A stretch of DNA of 5,924 nt from assembly GCA_903930505.1 (NCBI GenBank), contig CAIYYQ010000232.1, forward strand, positions 1-5,924, read 5' to 3'. The translations under genes were made by a program, and so were the position numbers. Under the pieces are notes generated by a model. That model saw only the letters and a program-made list of their open reading frames with translations. It had not been told where the DNA came from and searched no databases. Position 1 is the first letter of the stretch, and each line of letters opens with the position of its first letter. This DNA comes from Methanobacteriota archaeon. Lineage in GTDB: Archaea > Thermoplasmatota > E2 > DHVEG-1. This document shows positions 1 to 4,690 of the stretch, one piece after another.

Positions 1-179
1 ATATCTTTTGTCATCTTGTCTTTTTCGTTGAATTCTGTGCATCCTCTCAGTTTTTTCAGTGATGCGACGTTTTTCTTGCTCAGTCGTTCAAAAAGTTCGC
101 TAAAACTTTCGTTTTCTCTCTTTATCGTTAGAAGTTTGTCGTAGACATTTTTTTTGATTGTTAATGTTTTGAAACTCAT
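1..179 (-). CDS. vapB: VapB-type antitoxin, 3' end cut off by window
   Basis: Reading the minus strand from the ATG at 179 gives 59 open codons with no stop before the window edge. The N-terminus reads MSFKTLTIKKNVYDKLLTIK, followed by RENESFSELFERL. This is the pattern of the archaeal VapB antitoxin family (PF02697-like: a beta strand, then 'YDKL..LK...ESFSE.I.RL'), whose N-terminus binds operator DNA while the C-terminal tail blocks a PIN-domain VapC ribonuclease. A VapC gene would be expected just downstream, that is, left of the window; I cannot see it. The start is supported by a TATA box 22-31 nt upstream, implying a nearly leaderless mRNA, and by a 14-bp palindrome between TATA box and start. 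Family assignment is from motif recall, not a search. Confidence 0.8.
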   Translation of the reverse strand, partial: MSFKTLTIKKNVYDKLLTIKRENESFSELFERLSKKNVASLKKLRGCTEFNEKDKMTKD

Positions 180-188
180 AATTAAATG

Positions 189-210
189 TATGTTTAAACA
201 TATATTTATA
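189..210 (-). promoter_or_regulatory. vapB promoter with palindromic operator candidate
   Basis: On the minus strand a TATA box (TATAAATATA, 201-210) lies 22-31 nt upstream of the vapB ATG, so transcription would start almost at the start codon. A perfect 14-bp palindrome, TATGTTTAAACATA (189-202), sits between the TATA box and the gene and overlaps the box by two bases. VapB proteins are known to repress their own operons by binding palindromes in this position, so this is a candidate operator. The operator role is inference. Confidence 0.6.
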
Positions 211-303
211 TTTTACTCAAATTTTTTCCTATTTGTAGTTATGATCTCAGGGATAAACAAATGAGATGGAAACACGAGGACCCCTATTTCTTTTGTACAA
301 AAC

Positions 304-368
304 TATAGATTTTTCCTATTGTTTCCTCTGAAAACGATTCGTTTTCCAGGCCGCTATCGCGTTCGGAA
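304..368 (+). repeat. Dispersed intergenic repeat, copy 1
   Basis: It starts with TATAGATT, shared with copy 2, and carries the family core from GTTTCCTCTG (321) to CGTTCGG (360-366), including CAGGCCGCT (348-356). It departs from the consensus after that block (ATCG in place of GCCA). The segment GAAAACG-ATT-CGTTTTC (330-346) can form a 7-bp hairpin, and CTG..AACG can pair with CGTTCGG around the core with a two-base bulge. It lies just upstream of the TA module 1 promoter. Confidence 0.8.
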
Positions 369-374
369 ATGATG

Positions 375-393
375 CTTGCATCCTTGATGCAAG
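375..393 (+). other. Perfect 8-bp hairpin after repeat copy 1
   Basis: CTTGCATC (375-382), a CTT loop and GATGCAAG (386-393) form a perfect 8-bp stem 8 nt after the repeat core and 5 nt before the TATA box of the antitoxin gene. A similar hairpin with a different outer stem follows repeat copy 4 at the same distance. It may be part of the repeat element or a regulatory site. Confidence 0.55.
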
Positions 394-398
394 TAACA

Positions 399-424
399 TT
401 TATATACGTGGAATATACTAATAT
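399..424 (+). promoter_or_regulatory. Promoter of TA module 1 with shared ACTAATAT motif
   Basis: A TATA box TTTATATA (399-406) lies 33-40 nt before the ATG at 439, which puts the expected start of transcription only about 6-12 nt before the start codon. ACTAATAT (417-424) recurs at almost the same place in the promoter of the second DUF2683 gene (4706-4713). AATATA (412-417) and TATATT (424-429) form an imperfectly spaced inverted repeat. Operator function for the antitoxin is inferred from position and recurrence. Confidence 0.55.
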
Positions 425-438
425 ATATTTGATGTAAT

Positions 439-675
439 ATGGTGCAGGCGGTTATTAATATTAAAGAACATGCAAATCGTGTATTAAATGTAGTGAAGGC
501 TAAATATGGTTTAAAGGATAAATCTCAGGCAATTGAGCTTGTCATCGCTGAGTATGAAACTTCTTTTTTGGAACCTGAGTTGAGACCAGAGTATGTAGAA
601 AAACTGAAAAAAATACGAAGAGGAAAATACACGAAATATACTTCTGTTGAGGAATTACGAAAACAGACAAGTTAA
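439..675 (+). CDS. DUF2683-family antitoxin, TA module 1
   Basis: This 78-aa protein begins MVQAVINI and continues NRVLNVVKAKYGLKDKSQAI, the signature I associate with archaeal DUF2683 proteins. Residues 2-8 look like a DNA-binding beta strand, and residues 10-40 two helices of a ribbon-helix-helix-like fold, fitting autorepression. The tail (44-60, LEPELRPEYVEKLKKI) is charged and probably wraps the toxin. It is 78 aa like its paralogue at 4732-4968, with which it shares most of the first 36 residues. A RelE-like toxin gene follows after 9 nt, the standard antitoxin-first order. The start is fixed by the nearby TATA box and by alignment with the paralogue. The antitoxin role rests on family knowledge and gene order. 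Confidence 0.85.
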   Translation: MVQAVINIKEHANRVLNVVKAKYGLKDKSQAIELVIAEYETSFLEPELRPEYVEKLKKIRRGKYTKYTSVEELRKQTS

Positions 676-684
676 AGAGGAATA

Positions 685-954
685 ATGTATAATTTTGAAG
701 TAAGTGATCATCTTGAGAAAATACTAAAAAAACTCTCAAAAAAAGATACATTTACATATAATCAAATTTTAAGTAAAATTGATGAAGTTGTGCGTTCCGA
801 TAATGTTGATCATTATAAGAATCTTCGATATAACATGAAGGATTCAAAACGTGTTCATATAGGTTCTTTTGTTTTAGTGTTCCAGTATGATAAAAAGAAT
901 AACATGATTAACTTTGATGATTTCGATCATCACGATTCTATTTATAAGAGATAA
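685..954 (+). CDS. RelE/ParE-superfamily toxin, TA module 1
   Basis: This 89-aa protein has the RelE-like layout: two N-terminal helices (about 6-38), then a beta sheet with YKNLRYNMKDSKRVHIGSFV (44-63), VLVF (63-66) and a C-terminal FDHHDSIYKR. RelE toxins are mRNA interferases that cleave mRNA on the ribosome. The basic residues R48, K55 and R56 lie in the region that carries functional arginines in archaeal RelE proteins, so it could be active. It starts 9 nt after the antitoxin stop, with AGAGG (676-680) as a Shine-Dalgarno site 4 nt from the ATG, so the two genes are very probably co-transcribed. The C-terminal FDHHD-x-x-YK block is shared with the second toxin at 4961-5245. Confidence 0.85.
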   Translation: MYNFEVSDHLEKILKKLSKKDTFTYNQILSKIDEVVRSDNVDHYKNLRYNMKDSKRVHIGSFVLVFQYDKKNNMINFDDFDHHDSIYKR

Positions 955-987
955 TTTTCCTTCGAAAGAACATTAGCAAGTGATCTT

Positions 988-1554
988 ATGGCAATAGATA
1001 TGGCCAGATTGAGACAAACTATTCGAAAAACTTGTAGAGAATATGGTTTTCAGAAGATCGTGTATTCGGGAATTGTTGGAAGTGCTGTTATAACAAAAAG
1101 AGAAACCGATATCGATGTAGTGGTTCTGTTGGACGGTACATTATTAGAAACTCCATATCTTGTACATGTTGACTCAACTTCTTTTCTTTTTTTAGATAGA
1201 TCTTGGTTGGCCTATAAGAAACACATTGAACATCCTACAGGACTCGTCCCATCTGTCTTATTTAAAGCAATACTTCTATCGCAACCTGTTATTGGAAAGA
1301 TATCCGGAATATATCTTCCCAAAATCACTGCATCTCCAGCAGATTGGATAAACATCAATGTTAAAAAAACAAGATATCAGCATACTGATAAGAAAAATTA
1401 TGTTGTTGCACTTTTGTTCGAAAGGTTGTTGCATGATTCTCCCGATTTATCTCTGTATAATTTTGATAATGTCGAAATGGCTAGAACCCTCGGGGCTAAT
1501 GATTTAGCAGATAAACTAATCAAAATTTATAGCGATAAAGCTATTCGTCCCTAA
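988..1554 (+). CDS. Pol-beta-superfamily nucleotidyltransferase-like protein
   Basis: This 188-aa protein carries G31-S32 followed by T40-D41-I-D43 in GIVGSAVITKRETDIDVVVLL, matching the nucleotidyltransferase pattern hGS-x(8-13)-DhDh. The two aspartates would bind metal; D62 or D70 could be the third carboxylate. The C-terminal half (about 84-188) is largely helical and has no motif I recognise. Substrate is unknown. Minimal nucleotidyltransferases often act as MNT antitoxins with a HEPN toxin, but no HEPN-like ORF is adjacent, and this protein is longer than a typical MNT. It lies 33 nt after the first toxin gene on the same strand and may be co-transcribed. GTGAT (980-984) is a weak ribosome site for the ATG at 988; an in-frame ATG at 1000 is possible. 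Its last 14 nt overlap the convergent AbrB-like gene. Confidence 0.72.
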   Translation: MAIDMARLRQTIRKTCREYGFQKIVYSGIVGSAVITKRETDIDVVVLLDGTLLETPYLVHVDSTSFLFLDRSWLAYKKHIEHPTGLVPSVLFKAILLSQPVIGKISGIYLPKITASPADWININVKKTRYQHTDKKNYVVALLFERLLHDSPDLSLYNFDNVEMARTLGANDLADKLIKIYSDKAIRP

Positions 1555-1861
1555 GAGTTCTTGTTGCTTTCTTTTTAAGCCATGGATCTGCTCCGAACAT
1601 ATTTTCCTTATTCTGGTTACTTTTTTCTGCTTGTATTTTCTTCAGTGTTTTAAGGAGTTCTTCTTTTGTGATCTTTTTTTCTTTTGCTTTGGCGGAGAGG
1701 ATTTTCGTGATTTGATCAAGTTTTTGGAGTTTTTCCAGGACAAGAAAATTTCCTACTTCATCTATGAGGATATATGAATCTTTATTGATACCCAGGTGTT
1801 TGCGGTATTGCATGGGTAGGGTAAATTGTCCTTTACTGGTTACTTTCACAACAACTGGCAT
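1541..1861 (-). CDS. AbrB/SpoVT (MazE-like) DNA-binding protein, probable antitoxin
   Basis: This 106-aa protein opens with a swapped-hairpin AbrB domain, residues 4-44: KVTSKGQFTLPMQYRKHLGI, then DSYILIDEVGNFLVLEKL. That fold binds DNA as a dimer and is shared by AbrB, SpoVT and MazE-type antitoxins. A lysine/glutamate-rich helix follows (47-83), then a tail with FGADPWLKK (89-97), which could contact a partner. No toxin gene sits next to it on the minus strand; the neighbour is a convergent nucleotidyltransferase gene overlapping it by 14 nt. The start has a strong Shine-Dalgarno site, GGGGGTGA on the minus strand (1868-1875), six bases upstream, and a perfect inverted repeat beyond it suggests autoregulation. 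It may be an orphan antitoxin or a plain transcription regulator. Confidence 0.82.
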   Translation of the reverse strand: MPVVVKVTSKGQFTLPMQYRKHLGINKDSYILIDEVGNFLVLEKLQKLDQITKILSAKAKEKKITKEELLKTLKKIQAEKSNQNKENMFGADPWLKKKATRTLRDE

Positions 1862-1867
1862 TTTTCT

Positions 1868-1903
1868 TCACCCCCATAAAGTAAGGATTTATTACTTTAT
1901 ATC
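1868..1903 (-). promoter_or_regulatory. AbrB-like gene promoter, SD and inverted-repeat operator candidate
   Basis: ATAAAGTAA (1876-1884) and TTACTTTAT (1892-1900) form a perfect 9-bp inverted repeat with a 7-nt spacer, right before the Shine-Dalgarno site (1868-1875). On the minus strand the distal arm overlaps the likely TATA element GATATAAAG (1895-1903), so a bound dimer would block transcription initiation. Binding by the AbrB-like product is inference. Confidence 0.6.
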
Positions 1904-1973
1904 TTTTTAGGTAAAAATACAAGTTTTCATAACAAAAATACCGAGTAAATACCATTCAATTATTCGTTGATTG

Positions 1974-2045
1974 TATAGATTGTTCCAATCGTTTCTTCCG
2001 TGAATGATTCTTCTCCCAAGGCCGCTGGCACGTTTCGCAGAAAGG
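1974..2045 (+). repeat. Dispersed intergenic repeat, copy 2
   Basis: It begins TATAGATTGTTCC like copy 1 and continues GTTTCTTCCGTGAATGATTC (1991-2010), a block also present in copy 7. GGCCGCTGGCACGTT (2020-2034) is the conserved 3' part, displaced by a one-base insertion; a further T gives CGTTTCG. It lies in the same orientation as the other six and forms the left part of the repeat block on one side of the ATPase gene. Confidence 0.8.
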
Positions 2046-2169
2046 ATTCTTTCTTTATCCCAAAACCTTGATGATTATCCGCTAGGGCGGGGAGGCAGGA
2101 TGAACGTGAGGGGGTGATTCATCTAGGATGGAGTGATTCTTTTGTATGAATCCTTGAATGAAATAAAGA

Positions 2170-2322
2170 TTATTAGGGCGGTTATTCTAAAAGAAAAAAA
2201 CAGGGTTATTTATCCAGTAGATAGTAATGCTTCTATCTTGAATGATATCAAATGTGATATAATATGCCGGTTGCTTCTGAAAACGATTGTTCGCCCAGGC
2301 TGCTGCCACGTTCAGAAAAGAG
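2170..2322 (+). repeat. Dispersed repeat, copy 3 (long form with hairpin)
   Basis: This copy extends about 100 nt further left than the ordinary copies. From 2201 to 2315 it aligns without gaps to 3768-3882 (copy 5); I count 19 differences in 115 positions by eye. The extension contains ATATCA-AATG-TGATAT (2245-2260), a hairpin that is 9 bp and perfect in copy 5 but has one mismatch here. The core runs from GTTGCTTCTG (about 2270) to CGTTCAGAAAAG (2309-2320). CTG-aa-AACG (2278-2285) is exactly complementary to CGTTCAG apart from the two-base bulge. Confidence 0.85.
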
Positions 2323-2392
2323 AACTCTACGTGTCTGTTTGTGTCGAAATACTAAGTAGTAAAAATTATTGCCAATTTTTTTTATATTTATT

Positions 2393-3499
2393 TTAGATGG
2401 AAAAATTGATTTTTATCCATTCTTTGAAAAAGGGATCCCATATGTTGTTTTTTTCGAGTAGTTCCATTTCTTCTAAGGATTTCACAGCTTTTCTTACATG
2501 GCTAGGGGTTTTTAAATCATATTTTTTTATGAATCCTTGAGAGTAGAGTTGTGGGTTTGTTTCGTTTGCCAGGCCAATCAGAACTCTTTTTTGTTCATCG
2601 CTTTTTAATCTATTCCACATTGCTTGAAATCCACTTGAGAGGGATGGCAGAATTCGTTCTGTTAAGCACGTGTTGATGGTTTCTATGGTTGCCTCTTTTG
2701 TTGTCATGTACCATACTTCATGGGAGAGATGTTGTGCATAGTGTGGGATGCCTTTGCTGAATTCGATTATCTGTTGTACAGCGTTTTTTTCTATTTTCTT
2801 TCCGCTTTGCGTAAATTTATCTATGACGAATTGTGCTAGTGTTTCGTTGTCGATTGGTTTTAACTCCATATGTTTGGCGAATCGGTAAAAAGGTCTTTCT
2901 TTCTCTGCAAAGATAATGGTAATTAAACTCCGTTCACTCCCTGCAAAGATGTAACTTGTATGCTTGTGATGTTGAAGAATAGAACGGAAAATTTTTTCCA
3001 TCTGGAGACCATTGAGATGTTCTATTTCTTGAAATTCATCGAAAGCAACGATTAACCGAATGTTCTTTTTTTGTGCGACGCGTTCTGGAAATTCCAATGC
3101 TTCTTTCAATGCTTCCACTGCTTCTTCTCTGGAGAATTCTATACTAATGCGTCCTTCTATATCCAGAGAAATTTTTGGTCGTAGGGATTTGAAGAGGTCT
3201 TTAAGGTCATGTCCGAGTTTTTCTGCTGAAGTATATGTTTTGTTTATCACGGTGTTGATGATTTCCTTTGCTAATGCATATTGTGATGGTGTTTGCCAGA
3301 GATCCACGTAGACGCATGTTACTCCTTTTGTTTTTCTAAAGGTTTCTTTGATGAGGGATGTTTTTCCCATTTTTCTTGGGGAGAATAAAACGACATGTTG
3401 CCCTGAGAGGAAGGTTGATTGGAGTTCTTTTATTTCTTTTTCTCTATCTACAAAGTGTTCTCCGTCTACTGCTTTTCCGAAGATGAACGGGTTCTCCAT
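2393..3499 (-). CDS. Archaeal-type ATPase (PF01637-like, STAND/AAA+ relative)
   Basis: From the ATG at 3499 this is 368 aa. It starts MENPFIFGKAV with HFVDRE at about 15-20, the usual opening of archaeal ATPases. The Walker A motif is SPRKMGKT (40-47), Walker B RLIVAFDE (148-155), a sensor-1-like strand SYIFAGS (182-188), and a GIPHYAQHL sensor-2-like motif (250-258). A winged-helix-like region (about 310-350) ends in WDPFFKEWI (354-362), also usual for the family. These proteins are P-loop NTPases with a C-terminal DNA-binding-like domain; cellular roles are mostly unknown and a substrate cannot be read here. An in-frame GTG at 3508 is possible, but GGTGAT (3504-3509, minus strand) lies four bases before the ATG and is a good Shine-Dalgarno site, so I prefer the ATG. 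It stands alone between two direct repeat blocks and appears intact. Confidence 0.9.
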   Translation of the reverse strand: MENPFIFGKAVDGEHFVDREKEIKELQSTFLSGQHVVLFSPRKMGKTSLIKETFRKTKGVTCVYVDLWQTPSQYALAKEIINTVINKTYTSAEKLGHDLKDLFKSLRPKISLDIEGRISIEFSREEAVEALKEALEFPERVAQKKNIRLIVAFDEFQEIEHLNGLQMEKIFRSILQHHKHTSYIFAGSERSLITIIFAEKERPFYRFAKHMELKPIDNETLAQFVIDKFTQSGKKIEKNAVQQIIEFSKGIPHYAQHLSHEVWYMTTKEATIETINTCLTERILPSLSSGFQAMWNRLKSDEQKRVLIGLANETNPQLYSQGFIKKYDLKTPSHVRKAVKSLEEMELLEKNNIWDPFFKEWIKINFSI

Positions 3500-3503
3500 T
3501 TCT

Positions 3504-3574
3504 ATCACCAGGTATAATACGTATTAGTATGGTAAGTATTATACTTTTTGGTGTAACACCATTTGGTATAACAC
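3504..3574 (-). promoter_or_regulatory. ATPase promoter with nested inverted repeats
   Basis: Upstream of the ATPase start, GTATAATAC (3512-3520) and GTATTATAC (3536-3544) are exact inverted copies 15 nt apart. The distal one, preceded on the minus strand by five A, is the likely TATA element about 40 nt from the ATG. Further up lie GGTGTAACACC (3550-3560), a perfect 4-bp-arm palindrome, and the related GGTATAACAC (3565-3574). The density of symmetric sites suggests binding of a dimeric regulator; which one is unknown. The Shine-Dalgarno site GGTGAT is at 3504-3509. Confidence 0.5.
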
Positions 3575-3604
3575 GAGATGCTATCTTTCCATTTCTGGTT
3601 TTTC

Positions 3605-3673
3605 TTATAGAATGGTACACCACATCTTCAGTCAATGATTCTTCCCACAGGCCATTTCCGGGTTCGGCGAAGG
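3605..3673 (+). repeat. Dispersed intergenic repeat, copy 4 (divergent)
   Basis: This is the most diverged copy. It keeps TATAGA near its left end (3606-3611), CAATGATTCTTCCCACAGGCC (3633-3653, 21 bases of which the last eight match the core spacing) and GGTTCGGCGAAGGA, but lacks CGCTGCCACG. Position and spacing match copy 2, its counterpart on the other side of the ATPase gene. Confidence 0.65.
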
Positions 3674-3674
3674 A

Positions 3675-3695
3675 TTTTTCATCTTTGATGAAGAA
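3675..3695 (+). other. Hairpin after repeat copy 4
   Basis: The nine bases 3675-3683 (five T, then CATC) pair with GATGAAGAA (3687-3695) around a TTT loop, with one G-T pair. It starts 7 nt after the GTTCGG of the repeat. The hairpin after copy 1 (375-393) keeps the same CATC/GATG inner stem and three-base loop but has a different, still paired, outer stem. Confidence 0.5.
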
Positions 3696-3737
3696 AAGAA
3701 AATTCAATAGACTAGAATCCAGTAGGGAATCAGAGGT

Positions 3738-3889
3738 TCTTAGGGATGATGGTTCCAAAAGAAAAAACAGGATCGTTTATCAAGGAGATAATAAGGTTTC
3801 TCTCTTAGATTATATCAAATGTGATATAATATGCCGGTTGCTTCCGAAAACGAGGAATCGCCCAGGCCGCTGCCGCGTTCAGTAAAAAG
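3738..3889 (+). repeat. Dispersed repeat, copy 5 (long form with perfect hairpin)
   Basis: It is the partner of copy 3. ATTATATCA (3809-3817), loop AATG, TGATATAAT (3822-3830) form a perfect 9-bp stem, followed directly by GCCGGTTGCTTCCG and the core CAGGCCGCTGCCGCGTTCAG (3863-3882). Together with copy 4 it makes a block of about 285 bp that is homologous in order and orientation to copies 2 plus 3 (about 349 bp) on the other side of the ATPase gene. Confidence 0.85.
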
Positions 3890-3912
3890 ATGCAAACAAA
3901 TATCGTTCTCTT

Positions 3913-4299
3913 TCATTCTAATTGGAGAACACCCTTTTGAAAATCAATCTTGACCTTACACTCTTTCAAGAAACTCAATCCAATAAGTCCATCCACCCGA
4001 CTGGTTTCAGGTAAATCATGGATGAGCACCTCGCAGTTTTTTACGTGTTTACCAAGAATCAGTATAGACTCCACTGACAGAATCGGAACATGGATTTGAC
4101 CATTCGCGGTATGCACCGCAATCGATTCTTTTATGAGCGCAGGTTTGTATCCAAGCTCCTCCGCAATATGCCACGGCATCATACAATAGGTAGCACCGGT
4201 ATCCAACACCATCTTCAATCGGCGTTTCACTGTACCATGGCTAATAGTTGTAAACAATACGATTCCAAAGTCATCTGGATTGAAAGTTATTCTTCCCAT
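3913..4299 (-). CDS. Retropepsin-like (clan AA) aspartic protease
   Basis: This 128-aa protein has the single-domain aspartic protease layout: a first strand region (1-28), the catalytic triad D33-T34-G35-A36 in MVLDTGATYCMMP, a flap-like segment around AVHTANGQIHVP (61-72), and the second hydrophobic motif VDGLIGLSFL (102-111) followed by KVKIDFQKGVLQLE. With only one DTG motif it would work as a homodimer like retroviral proteases. No signal peptide or membrane segment is visible, so it is probably cytoplasmic. It is not part of a retroelement: no reverse transcriptase is near. It follows the 76-aa gene on the same strand after 24 nt, so the pair is probably one operon. The ribosome site is weak (GTGAAT). 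Substrate is unknown. Confidence 0.85.
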   Translation of the reverse strand: MGRITFNPDDFGIVLFTTISHGTVKRRLKMVLDTGATYCMMPWHIAEELGYKPALIKESIAVHTANGQIHVPILSVESILILGKHVKNCEVLIHDLPETSRVDGLIGLSFLKECKVKIDFQKGVLQLE

Positions 4300-4323
4300 A
4301 TGAATTCACATTTTCTATTATCT

Positions 4324-4554
4324 TTAGAAACAGAATGCATAGCCTTTCTTCGGAATCTTTCCTGAATAGAATAGTGCGATATCACCGGCTTTTCCTTTTG
4401 ATTCTTCGATGATCTTTTCCTTAGATTTGCTATGGTTGATAATTCTTCCTTTTTTAGGGTTCCCTAACGAGTCTGCATGTGTTACTTCCACTAGTAGCCA
4501 CTCCTCAGGATATCGTTTTTCTAACGCCTCAATATTTTCTACCCCGTTCTTCAT
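4324..4554 (-). CDS. Small protein of unknown function paired with the protease
   Basis: This 76-aa protein reads ALEKRYPEEWLLVEVTHADS (10-29), then GNPKKGRIINHSKSKEKI, with GDIALFYSGKIPKKGYAF at the C-terminus. I recognise this pattern ('YP.EWLLVEV...D..G.P.KGR...HS......GDIALFY.G.IPKKGYAF') from small unnamed proteins often encoded just before a retropepsin-like protease in bacteria and archaea, but I know no assigned function. It is soluble, without signal or membrane segments. It is the first gene of the presumed two-gene operon, with a TATA box 25-32 nt before the ATG and almost no leader. It may be the protease's partner, substrate or inhibitor; that is a guess from pairing only. Confidence 0.75.
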   Translation of the reverse strand: MKNGVENIEALEKRYPEEWLLVEVTHADSLGNPKKGRIINHSKSKEKIIEESKGKAGDIALFYSGKIPKKGYAFCF

Positions 4555-4578
4555 ATAAATAATAAAAGACGATACATC

Positions 4579-4586
4579 TATTTAAA
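4579..4586 (-). promoter_or_regulatory. TATA box of the small-protein/protease operon
   Basis: TTTAAATA on the minus strand lies 25-32 nt upstream of the ATG at 4554, so transcription should begin within a few bases of the start codon. No Shine-Dalgarno site precedes this ATG, which agrees with a leaderless transcript. Confidence 0.55.
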
Positions 4587-4616
4587 CAATTTGATGAATG
4601 ATGTTACAGTTCAATC

Positions 4617-4690
4617 TGAAACCACCGGTATCATCTCGGTTGCTTCCATAAATGATTCGTTACCCAGGCCGCTGCCACGTTCAGAAAAGA
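4617..4690 (+). repeat. Dispersed intergenic repeat, copy 6
   Basis: It starts with TGAAACCACCGGTATCAT (4617-4634), identical to the start of copy 7, and continues CGGTTGCTTCC (4637-4647). The core CCCAGGCCGCTGCCACGTTC (4663-4682) is followed by AGAAAAGA. The TATA box of TA module 2 begins at the next base, so the repeat abuts the promoter of that module. Confidence 0.85.

Larger units (their letters stand above)
180..438. other. Intergenic region between vapB and TA module 1
   Basis: This 259-bp divergent intergenic stretch holds the vapB promoter at its left end, repeat copy 1 (304-368), a hairpin at 375-393 and the promoter of the first DUF2683 gene at its right end. In 220-303 I see no gene, only short open stretches (the ATG at 241 is stopped after seven codons). 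Confidence 0.6.
1862..2392. other. 531-bp intergenic region without a convincing gene
   Basis: It holds the AbrB promoter, repeat copy 2 (1974-2045), a G-rich stretch (2081-2117) and the long-form repeat copy 3 (2170-2322). GGGGGTGAT at 2110-2118 looks like a strong archaeal Shine-Dalgarno site, but the next ATG (2128) is stopped after two codons, so it may be a relic. An 87-codon open frame from the GTG at 2133 reads through copy 3 and has no recognisable protein character. Between 2323 and 2392 I see nothing. Confidence 0.6.
3500..3912. other. 413-bp intergenic region: ATPase promoter plus two repeats
   Basis: This stretch holds the ATPase promoter, repeat copy 4 (3605-3673), a hairpin (3675-3695) and the long-form copy 5 (3738-3889). 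A 118-codon plus-strand open frame (3529-3885) and a minus-strand one (3444-3758) cross it, but both consist of repeat and promoter sequence and neither resembles a protein family. Confidence 0.65.

Noticed and set aside
542..751. Minus-strand frame opposite TA module 1, rich in F and L
   Set aside because: It is the antisense of lysine- and glutamate-rich coding sequence, which yields false hydrophobic frames.
2133..2396. Plus-strand 87-codon open frame, similar at protein level to part of the frame at 3529-3885
   Set aside because: The similarity is fully explained by the shared long-form DNA repeat. Differences between the two copies are not concentrated at third positions, the start is a GTG without a good ribosome site, and the same frame is closed by stops in copies 6 and 7.
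3060..3311. Plus-strand 83-codon open frame inside the ATPase gene
   Set aside because: It is antisense to the Walker B region of the ATPase, with no ribosome site or recognisable motif.
3444..3758. Minus-strand 104-codon open frame overlapping the ATPase start
   Set aside because: It overlaps the well-supported ATPase gene in another frame and otherwise consists of promoter and repeat sequence.
3529..3885. Plus-strand 118-codon open frame
   Set aside because: It runs through the ATPase promoter and repeat copies 4 and 5 and resembles no family; it is read-through of repeat sequence.
3913..4299. Retroelement, suggested by the retropepsin-like gene
   Set aside because: No reverse transcriptase, integrase or long terminal repeats are present; stand-alone single-domain aspartic proteases are known in prokaryotes.
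4090..4365. Plus-strand 91-codon open frame opposite the protease gene
   Set aside because: It is antisense to the DTG-containing protease and has no family resemblance.
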